Shown here: one piece after another, positions 52,520 through 60,696 of the stretch | How the letters are laid out: each line of letters begins with the position of its first letter | How positions within the stretch are numbered: the stretch's first letter is position 1 | NCBI GenBank assembly: GCA_963665705.1 | Contig: OY762448.1 | Location: 1,488,001-1,552,000 of the forward strand | DNA length: 64,000 nucleotides | From: Saccharicrinis sp963665705 | GTDB lineage: Bacteria; Bacteroidota; Bacteroidia; Bacteroidales; Marinilabiliaceae | Direction: 5' to 3' | Position numbers and translations under genes: made by a program | Notes under the pieces: model-generated | Seen by the model: the letters and a program-made list of their open reading frames with translations, nothing else | Databases searched by the model: none | What the model was told of the DNA's origin: nothing

Positions 52520-53101
52520 TTAATTTTTCTTAATAGATTCAATATTCTGTGTCTGTGATAATTTTACAATTGAGTTCGGTGCTATGTTTTTATTAATTAC
52601 ACAACCAGCACCAATAACACAATTGTCTCCGATAGTAACACCTTTTAAAATAGTAACATGGCTACCTATCCATACATTATTGCCAATGTGCACGGGAGCA
52701 AATGAGTATCCTTGATCTTTAATTAATATTTTGTAATTATTGAATTTGTGGTTATGATCGTATATTTTTACGTTTTCTCCAAACAAACAATTAGCTCCTA
52801 TTTTTACATTATTAAAAGATGTAACAGAACAAGCAATGTTAAAAAAAGTGTTCTCACCAATAGAAACTTTACCTCCGTTTATAGTTTTTATGCAGCAAGA
52901 ATCTGAAAAATGAACACCATTCATTATGAATACTTCAGAATCTGGATCTATAACTAGATTGAAGTTTTTTTCAAACGAGTAATTATTAACCGTCTTTAAT
53001 TGGGATGCATAGAGCTTTTGGAAGTATAGTTTTTTTATTTCTTTCTTTTTATTCTGAAAGAAATAATATATCCATCCAGCAGTTATAAAAATTATTCTCA
53101 T
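52520..53101 (-). CDS. Hexapeptide-repeat acyltransferase (left-handed beta-helix)
   Basis: 193 residues. After a short hydrophobic N-terminus the protein is built of imperfect hexapeptide turns (VSIGENTFFNIACSV, VKIGANCLFGENV) with the catalytic-type KIYDHNHKFNNY loop and the closing VWIGSHVTILKGVTIGDNCV block, as in WcaF/VatB-like O-acetyltransferases. Probably acetylates a hexose of the glycan using acetyl-CoA. Part of the compact central operon. Confidence 0.88.
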   Translation of the reverse strand: MRIIFITAGWIYYFFQNKKKEIKKLYFQKLYASQLKTVNNYSFEKNFNLVIDPDSEVFIMNGVHFSDSCCIKTINGGKVSIGENTFFNIACSVTSFNNVKIGANCLFGENVKIYDHNHKFNNYKILIKDQGYSFAPVHIGNNVWIGSHVTILKGVTIGDNCVIGAGCVINKNIAPNSIVKLSQTQNIESIKKN

Positions 53102-53115
53102 GTACGGATATGATA

Positions 53116-53847
53116 TTAAAATGTACTTTTTAAGAGCTTAATATAGTCGTTGAATAATAACCAATTTCGTTTTAAGATAGTTTTTAAAATAATAAAACTG
53201 TTTTTATGAATGGCTTTAATACATTCTTTGGCTATTTTGTTTTTTTGTGTTGAAGAAAAACCACTGGTATCAAATTTAACCAAAGGAATAGAAATTAGGT
53301 CGACTTTTAAATCTGCTGAAGTCATTTTTAGCCACTTTTCAAAATCCATAACGCCTTTGTATTTTGTATCGAATAAGCCAAACTTGTCGAATAAATTTCG
53401 CTTACATATCATACCCGGGTGAGGCATCCAGGATGAAATAGGAGGCCATTGTAACCACATAGGTGGAAAATCCCTTTCTTTTAGTTCTTCGCCATAGGCT
53501 ATTTTAAAAATTATAATATCCGCTGTGGATTTTTTAATAATATTTAGCATTAACTCTCCATTTTCAGTATTTATTAGCTCATCTCCACCGTTCAGAAACC
53601 ATAACCATTCTCCTTTGGAAACATGAATTCCATTATTAAAAGCCTTTGAAATGCCATTTTCTTTTTCTTTAAATACCTTTATTTGAGTTCCCGCTAAGAG
53701 TTTAATTTGCTCATTAATATCTGTTTTACTACTATCAATAATAAGCTGTTCAATTTTTTCATTTTGCGTAATTGGATTTGTACTTTTAATGGTATTACTA
53801 ATACCATTAAAATCATCCTTTGTTATTGAAATAATAGATAATATCAT
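53116..53847 (-). CDS. Glycosyltransferase family 2 protein, short WcaA/WbdN-like
   Basis: 243 residues. LSIISITKDDFNGISNTI, then LIIDSSKTD in the place of the usual DDGS, GISKAFNNGIHVSKGEWLWFLNGGDELI as the metal-site region (NGGDE), and WMPHPGMICKR near 142. The pattern matches short GT2 enzymes of colanic-acid-like loci. Complete. Flanked by 10-14 bp gaps. Confidence 0.86.
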   Translation of the reverse strand: MILSIISITKDDFNGISNTIKSTNPITQNEKIEQLIIDSSKTDINEQIKLLAGTQIKVFKEKENGISKAFNNGIHVSKGEWLWFLNGGDELINTENGELMLNIIKKSTADIIIFKIAYGEELKERDFPPMWLQWPPISSWMPHPGMICKRNLFDKFGLFDTKYKGVMDFEKWLKMTSADLKVDLISIPLVKFDTSGFSSTQKNKIAKECIKAIHKNSFIILKTILKRNWLLFNDYIKLLKSTF

Positions 53848-53857
53848 TTAATAGTAG

Positions 53858-54892
53858 TTAATCAATATATTGGTGTGTCATAAAGCAACGAGTTTCGATT
53901 TCTATAGTTTTCGAATGCCAATATAGAAAATGGAATAGACGAAACGCTATTGCCCGTATTGGTTTAATCGAAAGGTTTATTGTGTAAAAAAAACTCTTTT
54001 CTATAAAACCTTCTCGTTTCGATTTTAGTTGGTTTTTAATGAGGTGTTTGTAATAACCTTTGATATCACCTTTTTCACTTATTATTTGATTCGCTTTCTG
54101 GTAAAGAAAATGGTTTATATACTTTTGATGTTCTTTGCTAAATAACCCAGCCTGAGTTAAATACGATTTAATGATAACTAAAAATTCAATGTTTGAGTTT
54201 ATGTACTTTAATTTGGATAACTTATTTCCAATTTTTTCACCTTCATAAAATCTCCAGTAGCAGTCTGGAGTGTTATTGGAAATTTCAAATTTTAAGTTTT
54301 TACAAATACATAAAAGGTGAAACTGAATATCCTGAAAGCCTTCAAGTCCTTCGTGCCATTTTATATTGTTTATTAAAAGCGAACTTTTTTTATATATAGG
54401 ATTTAAGGTAATCCATGGAATATCAAAGCTTAGAAAAAGAGGTATAACTTCCTTATTTCGGTTAGAACTAATAAGTACTTGCGAGTCTTCTGGTATATTG
54501 GTGAATAACTTTCCCTTAAAAACAGCGAAGTCCAATTCATGGGAACGTTTCATATATGAAACTCTGTTTTCAAGGCAATGCTTTGCTAGTATATCATCCG
54601 AATCTAGAAAAATAATATATTCTCCACACGAATATTCTAACCCTAAGTTTCTGCAAGTTGGTGCCCCTTTAGGAAGTTTTTTTCTACAATAGAGTTTAAA
54701 TCTTTTATCTTTATTACAATATTCTTGAACAAGAGGTATAGTAGTATCTTTTGATCCATCATCTACTATAATACATTCCCATTTAGTGTAAGTTTGTTCA
54801 AGAATTGAGTTTAATGTTTCACATATGTATAATTCTCTATTATATGAAGGAATTATTATAGATACAAGAGGTTGTTTCTTACTTGACTCCAT
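53858..54892 (-). CDS. Glycosyltransferase family 2 protein
   Basis: 344 residues. VSIIIPSYNRELYICETL, CIIVDDGSKDTT and IIFLDSDDILAKHCL give a textbook GT-A core; QDIQFHLLCI and a basic C-terminal third follow. No membrane anchor. Member of the compact central operon; donor unknown. Confidence 0.9.
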   Translation of the reverse strand: MESSKKQPLVSIIIPSYNRELYICETLNSILEQTYTKWECIIVDDGSKDTTIPLVQEYCNKDKRFKLYCRKKLPKGAPTCRNLGLEYSCGEYIIFLDSDDILAKHCLENRVSYMKRSHELDFAVFKGKLFTNIPEDSQVLISSNRNKEVIPLFLSFDIPWITLNPIYKKSSLLINNIKWHEGLEGFQDIQFHLLCICKNLKFEISNNTPDCYWRFYEGEKIGNKLSKLKYINSNIEFLVIIKSYLTQAGLFSKEHQKYINHFLYQKANQIISEKGDIKGYYKHLIKNQLKSKREGFIEKSFFYTINLSIKPIRAIAFRLFHFLYWHSKTIEIETRCFMTHQYID

Positions 54893-54901
54893 ATTGCGAC
54901 C

Positions 54902-56287
54902 TTACTTACTATAGTATTTTGAGTATAGCTTACCACAAAAGTCATCAAATGCTTTATGTTCTTTATCACTCCATTGCGAAACCCCTTTAAGCTTGTAGTG
55001 AGCTATATTTCTTTTTTCTTCTATGAAGTAAAAATTATCTTTAATGGTTAGAAAATTTTTAATTTTCTTAAAATTGCTTTCTTTGTCTTCCAGGCGTATA
55101 AAAAGTTTGTTTTGTTCTGGTAAGAGTTTAAATCCATCAATAATAATAGAATTCCAATAGTTCCAATACCAACAGTTCTTTTCAAACCGAGTCATAGAAT
55201 TCCAATCTGAAACATTTACTGAACCAGATTTATCACCCATTATTCGATAATTATGCCAATTCATAATTGAAGGATCGCGCAAGGTTTGGTTTGCGTTGTG
55301 TTCATTAGAGTACCAACCTCTCGAGTAAGTAGAGTCAACCACTTCTTTTCCGTCGCGTATTAGGCCAATAAATTTAGCTTTGGGTAGTAATTTATGTATT
55401 AGAGGGATTAGGTTAGATAACTTCTGGTTTGATTCACCAAAATATTTACCTTTTTTAAATATCCTTTGCTTGCAATATATATCTGCTAATACTTTTAAGG
55501 CTTCTTCTTCTGTTATATTATTGTGAGCATAATCACTCGATATTTTTATTAAAATATCTGTGATTTCGTGTTTACATTCAATATCAGGGTGCTGAGAAAG
55601 TATAGAAGCAAAAGAGGTGGTACCTGACCGTCCCGTGCTAACAATAAAAAAGAGTTTCTCACCTAATTCTTCCCCTGTTACATACTTAAAATTATTAGAA
55701 TCTAATACTTGTCCATTTATTCCTCCATATATACCTTGTTTCTCTTGTTCGTTATATTTGGTAATATCGCGTTCTTTTAATACCCTATAAGACTGGTTTC
55801 CAACAATGGAATATGCAGGAACATCTTTTGTTACGCATGCTCCCATTCCAATTATAGCTCCTTCTCCAATTGTTACTCCTGGTGTAATATTCACATTCAT
55901 ACCAATCCAAACGTTTTTTTCAATAGTTACCCCTTTCGTAATAAGTTTATTATCGTATGGTAGCGCACCATTATAGTTGTGCGAAGTAGTATAAATAGCT
56001 ACATTTCTACTAAAATGAACATTGTCTCCAATAATAAGACCACCTCCTGTATTAAAGTATGCATTATTTCCAATATGAACATTAGACCCAATAACCACCA
56101 TTTTAGGTTCGGTTATAGTTATGTCACCGTTGATATATAACTCTTCCCCATGAATTGCAACTCGATTTTTAAGGTTATTTATTTTTTCTAGTGAGAACTC
56201 TTTTTCAACGGATTTTACTGAGTAATAGATGCGGTATTTGATTTTATTAAATATCGCATCCAATATTTTTTGTATTGGTTTCTTCAT
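54902..56287 (-). CDS. Bifunctional fusion: hexapeptide acyltransferase + sulfotransferase
   Basis: 461 residues from the Met at 56285-56287 (MKKPIQKILDAI); an ATG 21 bp upstream would overlap the ABC-transporter gene. Residues ~45-175 are a WcaF/maltose-acetyltransferase-like beta-helix (VVIGSNVHIGNNAYF, TTSHNYNG, VWIGMNVNITPGVTIGEG). Residues ~213-461 are a PAPS-dependent sulfotransferase: FFIVSTGRSGTTSF phosphosulfate loop (about 213-226), FIGLIRDGKEVVDSTYSRGW 3'-phosphate segment. The two halves are joined by a ~35-residue linker. One protein could thus both acylate and sulfate the same glycan. It directly follows the exporter ATPase gene. Confidence 0.87.
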   Translation of the reverse strand: MKKPIQKILDAIFNKIKYRIYYSVKSVEKEFSLEKINNLKNRVAIHGEELYINGDITITEPKMVVIGSNVHIGNNAYFNTGGGLIIGDNVHFSRNVAIYTTSHNYNGALPYDNKLITKGVTIEKNVWIGMNVNITPGVTIGEGAIIGMGACVTKDVPAYSIVGNQSYRVLKERDITKYNEQEKQGIYGGINGQVLDSNNFKYVTGEELGEKLFFIVSTGRSGTTSFASILSQHPDIECKHEITDILIKISSDYAHNNITEEEALKVLADIYCKQRIFKKGKYFGESNQKLSNLIPLIHKLLPKAKFIGLIRDGKEVVDSTYSRGWYSNEHNANQTLRDPSIMNWHNYRIMGDKSGSVNVSDWNSMTRFEKNCWYWNYWNSIIIDGFKLLPEQNKLFIRLEDKESNFKKIKNFLTIKDNFYFIEEKRNIAHYKLKGVSQWSDKEHKAFDDFCGKLYSKYYSK

Positions 56288-56288
56288 T

Positions 56289-57569
56289 TTAATTCCAATC
56301 GTAATCAATTAAGATACCTTGCCTTCCTGCAGCAGGTATAATGCCATTACCATAAAAGTCGCCACTTTCTACGTTTACACACCCTGCATTTTTTATCCAA
56401 TCCTGCACTATAGAACCTTGATAAGCAATGAGGTTTATGTAATATTCTCCTTTTGTTAAAGGGAATTTATTAAAGTGTATTTTTATAGAGTTTAAGCCGG
56501 CTTTTAATTCATAATGCCTATTTTGTGCATCACTTCTACAGGCCGTTAGGTAAGTTTCTTTTGAATCGAAGAAGCCTAAAGAAAAGGATATGTTTTTTAA
56601 GGGAGTATTAGCTTCAATTTCAAGTTCTATAGTAAAAGGTTTACCTGTAATAGCTTCTTGTGGTAAGTTATTGGGGGTATTAACATAGCTGTGCCAGTGA
56701 GTAAACTTTATTTTTCCTTCACCTTTTCTATCTTTTCTATTTGCTAGTGATACAAGTTCAATATCGCTTCTTGATGCTTCAATATATTTCTCAATACATT
56801 TTCCAACAGTGTCTTCTAGTTTTTTTTGTCCATTTCTTAACAATATGGCTTTAGAGCAAAGGGCTTCCACTGCTGCCATATTATGACTTACAAACAACAC
56901 CGTTCTTCCATGGTTTTGACTTACATCCTGCATTTTTCCAATGGCTTTTTTCTGAAATTCGGCATCGCCCACGGCTAATACTTCATCTACCACCAGTATT
57001 TCAGGCTCTAAGTGAGCAGCAATTGCAAAGCCCAGGCGCACTGTCATACCACTAGAGTAACGTTTGGTAGGAGTATCCAGATATTTGGCTACTCCGGCAA
57101 AGTCAACAATCTCATCCAGTTTTCGGTCAATCTCCCATTTGCGCATGCCCATAATGGTGCCGTTCATGTAGATGTTTTCACGGCCTGTCATCTCCGGGTG
57201 GAAGCCTGTACCTACCTCTAACAGGGAGGCCAGACGTCCTTTTACTTTAATGCTACCTGTGGTAGGGGAGGTAACGCGGGAGAGGAGCTTCAGCAATGTG
57301 CTCTTTCCGGCGCCGTTCTTGCCGATAATACCCAGTACTTCACCTTCTTTTACCTCGAGGTTGATATCGCGGAGGGCAGCAACCAGTTCGCCTTTCTCGG
57401 CTTTTTGGGTACGGTCGTTCACGTGGCCCACCTTTGCATAGGGATCCTCTTGACCTAGTATGTTCATGCGTACCCAGCGATTAAGGTCGTGGGAGAGGGT
57501 ACCTGTACCTACTTCGCCGAGGCGGTAGATCTTTGATAGGTTTTCTATTTTAATAACAGTCTTCGACAT
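56289..57569 (-). CDS. Polysaccharide ABC transporter ATP-binding protein with Wzt-type C-domain
   Basis: 426 residues. ATPase domain: Walker A GKNGAGKST at 83-91, signature YSSGM at 171-175, Walker B ILVVDE at 191-196, switch histidine H229. An insertion (about 28-60) before the Walker A is typical of O-antigen Wzt proteins. Residues ~285-426 form the beta-sandwich that binds the chain terminus in Wzt (FTIELEIEANTPLKNISFSL). Pairs with the permease at 59079-59927; the two are separated by a GxxExxY array. Locally GC-richer than the following block, so it may belong to the conserved flank. Confidence 0.93.
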   Translation of the reverse strand: MSKTVIKIENLSKIYRLGEVGTGTLSHDLNRWVRMNILGQEDPYAKVGHVNDRTQKAEKGELVAALRDINLEVKEGEVLGIIGKNGAGKSTLLKLLSRVTSPTTGSIKVKGRLASLLEVGTGFHPEMTGRENIYMNGTIMGMRKWEIDRKLDEIVDFAGVAKYLDTPTKRYSSGMTVRLGFAIAAHLEPEILVVDEVLAVGDAEFQKKAIGKMQDVSQNHGRTVLFVSHNMAAVEALCSKAILLRNGQKKLEDTVGKCIEKYIEASRSDIELVSLANRKDRKGEGKIKFTHWHSYVNTPNNLPQEAITGKPFTIELEIEANTPLKNISFSLGFFDSKETYLTACRSDAQNRHYELKAGLNSIKIHFNKFPLTKGEYYINLIAYQGSIVQDWIKNAGCVNVESGDFYGNGIIPAAGRQGILIDYDWN

Positions 57570-57576
57570 ATTTTTT

Positions 57577-57645
57577 GTCCACTAATTGCACGAATTTCAC
57601 TAATTTTTCTTTTTTTAATTAGAGCAATTAGTGAAAATCGTGGAC
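57577..57645. repeat. Nonamer hairpin H1
   Basis: GTCCACTAATTGCACGAATT on the left and a matching inverse ending AATTAGTGAAAATCGTGGAC on the right. Imperfect inverted repeat of 9-bp ACGAATTnC units. It bounds the GxxExxY array on the left. Confidence 0.7.
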
Positions 57646-58046
57646 TATTTAAATAATAGTACTATACGTTTATACTTTAATGATTGTTGCCCAAAGTTAA
57701 CAAGGATTTCAAGTTTAAAACCTGTTGCTTTAAGGTAGTTCAAAACTTATGCTTCATGTACACTTTCAAGGTAATTCACAGCTTTAAGTTCAATTATTAT
57801 TTTGTCGTAACAAATAAAGTCTGCTGTATATGTTTTGTTTAATGACTTTTTTTTGTATTTAATATGTATAGGAACTTCTCTTCTGAATTGAATAAGTTGT
57901 TCAAGAAATTCATATTCCAATGCTTCAGAATATACAGCTTCAAGAAATCCACAACCTAATTCATTATGCACATTCATACAAGCACCAATTATTTTATAGG
58001 CTTCCTGTTTGTATATTAAGTCATTTTGTTTGAGTAGGTTTGGCAT
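57645..58046 (-). pseudogene. GxxExxY protein, array copy A, broken by a nonsense codon
   Basis: Full-length 134-codon frame with an in-frame TAA at codon 100, where the sister copy at 58136 has a Gln codon in HESQVLNYLKA. Everything downstream of the stop (VLNYLKATGFKLEILVNFG) is still recognisable and in frame, so the lesion is young. GFLEAVY motif and D-E-K nuclease-like centre are upstream of the stop. Divergent from copies B and C at many positions. Confidence 0.85.
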
Positions 58047-58056
58047 ATTTCTTTTT

Positions 58057-58136
58057 ATCCACGAATTACGCTAATTACGCTAATTACGCTAATTACTCTA
58101 ATTAGCATATTAGTGAAATTCGTGTAATTAGTGGAT
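58057..58136. repeat. Nonamer hairpin H2
   Basis: ATCCACGAATTACGCTAATT, repeated ACGCTAATT units, then the inverse ending GTGTAATTAGTGGAT. Separates array copies A and B. Confidence 0.75.
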
Positions 58137-58528
58137 CATAATACTAATCGTTTGTATTTAAGAGATTGGGCTCCAAAATTAATTAAAATACCTAATTTGT
58201 ATCCTGTTGCTTTTAGGTAGTTTAATACCTGGGATTCGTGAACACTTTCCAGGTAGTTCACTGCTTTTAATTCTACAATTATTTTGTTGTAGCATATAAA
58301 GTCTGCTACGTAGTTCTTATTTAGAATTTGACCTTTATATTCAATCGATAAAGGTACTTCTCTATTATATGGAATGTTGTGTTCTTTAAACTCAATTTCT
58401 AATGCTTCAGCATATACAGCTTCAAGAAATCCACAACCTAATACATTATGAACTGTCATACAGGCACCAATTATTTTATAGGCTTCCTGTTTGTATATTA
58501 AGTCATTTTGTTTGAGTAGGTTTGGCAT
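58136..58528 (-). CDS. GxxExxY protein, array copy B (the only intact one)
   Basis: 130 residues from MPNLLKQNDLIYKQEAYKII (an upstream ATG at 58546 adds six residues read from the repeat and is rejected). GFLEAVY motif, putative PD-(D/E)XK centre in ADFICYNKIIVELKAV. Only intact copy of the three in the array. It sits between nonamer hairpins H2 and H3, and its stop codon overlaps the edge of H2. Confidence 0.88.
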   Translation of the reverse strand: MPNLLKQNDLIYKQEAYKIIGACMTVHNVLGCGFLEAVYAEALEIEFKEHNIPYNREVPLSIEYKGQILNKNYVADFICYNKIIVELKAVNYLESVHESQVLNYLKATGYKLGILINFGAQSLKYKRLVL

Positions 58529-58538
58529 ATCTTTTTTT

Positions 58539-58608
58539 ATCCACAAATTTCACTAATTACTCTAATTAAAATAGAAATAATTTGTGTTCATTCGTGTAAT
58601 TAGTGGAT
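58539..58608. repeat. Nonamer hairpin H3
   Basis: ATCCACAAATTTCACTAATT and inverse TTCGTGTAATTAGTGGAT. Nearly identical to H4; separates copies B and C. Confidence 0.75.
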
Positions 58609-58999
58609 CATAATACTAATCGTTTGTATTTAAGAGATTGGGCTCCAAAATTAATTAAAATACCTAATTTGTATCCTGTTGCTTTTAGGTAGTTTAATAC
58701 CTGGGATTCGTGAACACTTTCCAGGTAGTTCACTGCTTTTAATTCTACAATTATTTTGTTGTAGCATATAAAGTCTGCTACGTAGTTCTTATTTAGCATT
58801 TGACCTTTATATTCAATCGATAAAGGTACTTCTCTTTTTATGGAATGTTGTGTTCTTTAAACTCAATTTCTAATGCTTCAGCATATACAGCTTCAAGAAA
58901 TCCACAACCTAATTCATTATGAACTGTCATACAGGCACCAATTATTTTATAGGCTTCCTGTTTGTATATTAAGTCATTTTGCTTGAGTAGGTTTGGCAT
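58608..58999 (-). pseudogene. GxxExxY protein, array copy C, broken by a 1-bp deletion
   Basis: Almost identical to copy B, but near 58838 it reads TCTCTTTTTATGGAATG where copy B reads TCTCTATTATATGGAATG, one base shorter. The frame is lost after about 52 codons, and 58608-58799 remains open in another frame. Length is 392 bp against 393 in copy B. A different lesion from that in copy A. Confidence 0.85.
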
Positions 59000-59009
59000 A
59001 TCTTTTTTT

Positions 59010-59079
59010 ATCCACAAATTTCACTAATTACTCTAATTAGAATAGAAATAATTTGTGTTCATTCGTGTAATTAGTGGAC
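59010..59079. repeat. Nonamer hairpin H4
   Basis: ATCCACAAATTTCACTAATT to GTGTAATTAGTGGAC. It ends exactly at the stop codon of the permease gene, so the array abuts the exporter gene without spacer. Confidence 0.75.
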
Positions 59080-59927
59080 TAAACGGTGTCGATAAAGTTT
59101 TTTTCTGTTTTATGGAATACTATCATGCCAATGATTAATAATACCAATGCAACTGTTGCACTATAGCCTATACTTACCCAGCTAAAATGACCTGCTCCTA
59201 AAAAGGCATATTTAAAGCCTTCGAGGATAGAGGTGAAGGGGTTGTATAGTATGAATTGGTACATGGTGCTTTGTGGATCCATGGTACTTAATGGGTATAT
59301 AACCGGACTGGCATACATCATTAATTGAACTCCAAAGGCCAGTAAAAAGGTTAAATCGCGGTATTTGGTGGTCATACTGGTAAAGATGATACCAGCACCA
59401 AAACCAAAGGCTGCCATTAAAAGCAAATAAATAGGTAGTAAGGCTATGGTCCAGTTGGGATGTATTGTGTCGTTACCGGTAAATATATAGTACAAGAATA
59501 CAATCATAAAAAAGCCAAACTGAATACCAAATTTTATCAGTCCTGATACCACCTGGCTTAATGGCATAATGAGTCGTGGAAAATAGACTTTACCAAAAAT
59601 GGCCGAGTTGGTTTTAAATGTTGTTGATGTTTTGTTGAAGGTCTCTGAGAAATAGTTCCAGATGGTGATTCCTGCAAGGTAAAACACACTTTGTGGTACG
59701 CCATCGGTACTTATTTTTGCAATGCCTCCAAATACTACCATATATATTACTGTTGTTAGTATAGGCTGAACGATAAACCAGATAGGGCCCAGTACTGTTT
59801 GCTTGTAAACGGTTATTACATCTCGTTTTACAAACATGCGCAGTAAATCGCGGTAATTCCATATTTCTTTAAAGTTAATATCGAACGCATGGCGTTTAGG
59901 TCGTATGATTAAGTCGTAATCTTCCAT
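59079..59927 (-). CDS. Polysaccharide ABC transporter permease (Wzm-like)
   Basis: 282 residues with six membrane helices of the ABC-2 type: KRDVITVYKQTVLGPIWFIV (amphipathic coupling region), SPVIYPLSTM and NPFTSILEGFKYAFLG are characteristic of Wzm/TagG-like O-antigen and teichoic-acid exporters. Forms the channel for the ATPase encoded at 56289-57569. In most loci wzm and wzt are adjacent; here 1.5 kb of GxxExxY array has come between them. Confidence 0.92.
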   Translation of the reverse strand: MEDYDLIIRPKRHAFDINFKEIWNYRDLLRMFVKRDVITVYKQTVLGPIWFIVQPILTTVIYMVVFGGIAKISTDGVPQSVFYLAGITIWNYFSETFNKTSTTFKTNSAIFGKVYFPRLIMPLSQVVSGLIKFGIQFGFFMIVFLYYIFTGNDTIHPNWTIALLPIYLLLMAAFGFGAGIIFTSMTTKYRDLTFLLAFGVQLMMYASPVIYPLSTMDPQSTMYQFILYNPFTSILEGFKYAFLGAGHFSWVSIGYSATVALVLLIIGMIVFHKTEKNFIDTV

Positions 59928-59969
59928 TTGTATGTTGGTAATTGTTGATTTGTTTTATTTGTAGACTGG

Positions 59970-60302
59970 TTATTTGGTTATTTGATTATTTGCCGATTTG
60001 TTATAAAATAGTTTACCATATGTATCGATGTGTAGCGTCAAATCAGTATTCTTTATCATTTTATAATCTACAATATCGATATAATAGGGTATTATACTTT
60101 CACTTAATTGATATTTGAGTTTATGAATGGTATCCATATTAATATTTGCTCCGTGAATTGATTTGTCAATATCTGATCCGTCTTTAAAGTTACCTATAGC
60201 TCTGGATCCAAATATTTTAGCATATTCAATTTCGGCATGTTGTTTTAGCAGATCTAAAATAGTATTAAATGACTGATCACTGATTCCGAAATTATTGTTC
60301 AT
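59970..60302 (-). CDS. MNT-type nucleotidyltransferase (antitoxin-like)
   Basis: 110 residues. GSRAIGNFKDGSDIDKSIHG at 32-51 is the MNT signature with catalytic D44 and D46; a third acidic residue is in YIDIVDY (D76/D79). Lys at 47, where a hydrophobic residue is usual, is odd but outside the triad. Overlaps the HEPN gene by 11 bp, a typical MNT-HEPN toxin-antitoxin arrangement in which the MNT enzyme AMPylates the HEPN toxin. The last ten residues (NKSANNQITK) are translated from the flanking ATTTGnnn octamer repeat. Confidence 0.87.
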   Translation of the reverse strand: MNNNFGISDQSFNTILDLLKQHAEIEYAKIFGSRAIGNFKDGSDIDKSIHGANINMDTIHKLKYQLSESIIPYYIDIVDYKMIKNTDLTLHIDTYGKLFYNKSANNQITK

Positions 60303-60696
60303 TTTTTAAATAGAAGTGTAATTTTTCTATCTCAGCAAAATAAGAGTTGACAATTTTATCAATTGAATGCCTGAAAATTTCTTCATTATATGTATGTGAT
60401 AACAGGTTGCGTTCTTGTAACATTTCCATCCACAGTTCACCATTCTCAATGATTTCAGTCTGAAATGCTTGTCTGATTACATCTTTAGGAAATATAGCAA
60501 TTACTCCCTTTGATTCGAGATAATCTTTCAATGTTTTCCATGCAAGCTCCAGTGTATATTCAAAACGTTGTATAAGTCCTTCTTTAGCTAAGTCGTCCAA
60601 TTGAGAAACAATATCAACAGCTTTATCTAATTGTGAAAATGCTTTATTGAAATTAATGAATCTTTGTTTCCAACGTATTTCTTTATTTTCTGTCAT
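60292..60696 (-). CDS. HI0074-family HEPN-like protein, partner of MNT nucleotidyltransferase
   Basis: 134 residues, all helical. IQRFEYTLELAWKTLKDYLE is the family signature, and RNLLSH at 96-101 fits the R-x4-H motif of HEPN ribonucleases. Forms a heteromer with the downstream MNT protein (11-bp overlap). Likely a toxin or RNase whose activity is checked by its partner. The gene pair lies between patches of ATTTGTTA octamers (59945-60000, 60715-60770). Confidence 0.87.
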   Translation of the reverse strand: MTENKEIRWKQRFINFNKAFSQLDKAVDIVSQLDDLAKEGLIQRFEYTLELAWKTLKDYLESKGVIAIFPKDVIRQAFQTEIIENGELWMEMLQERNLLSHTYNEEIFRHSIDKIVNSYFAEIEKLHFYLKNEQ

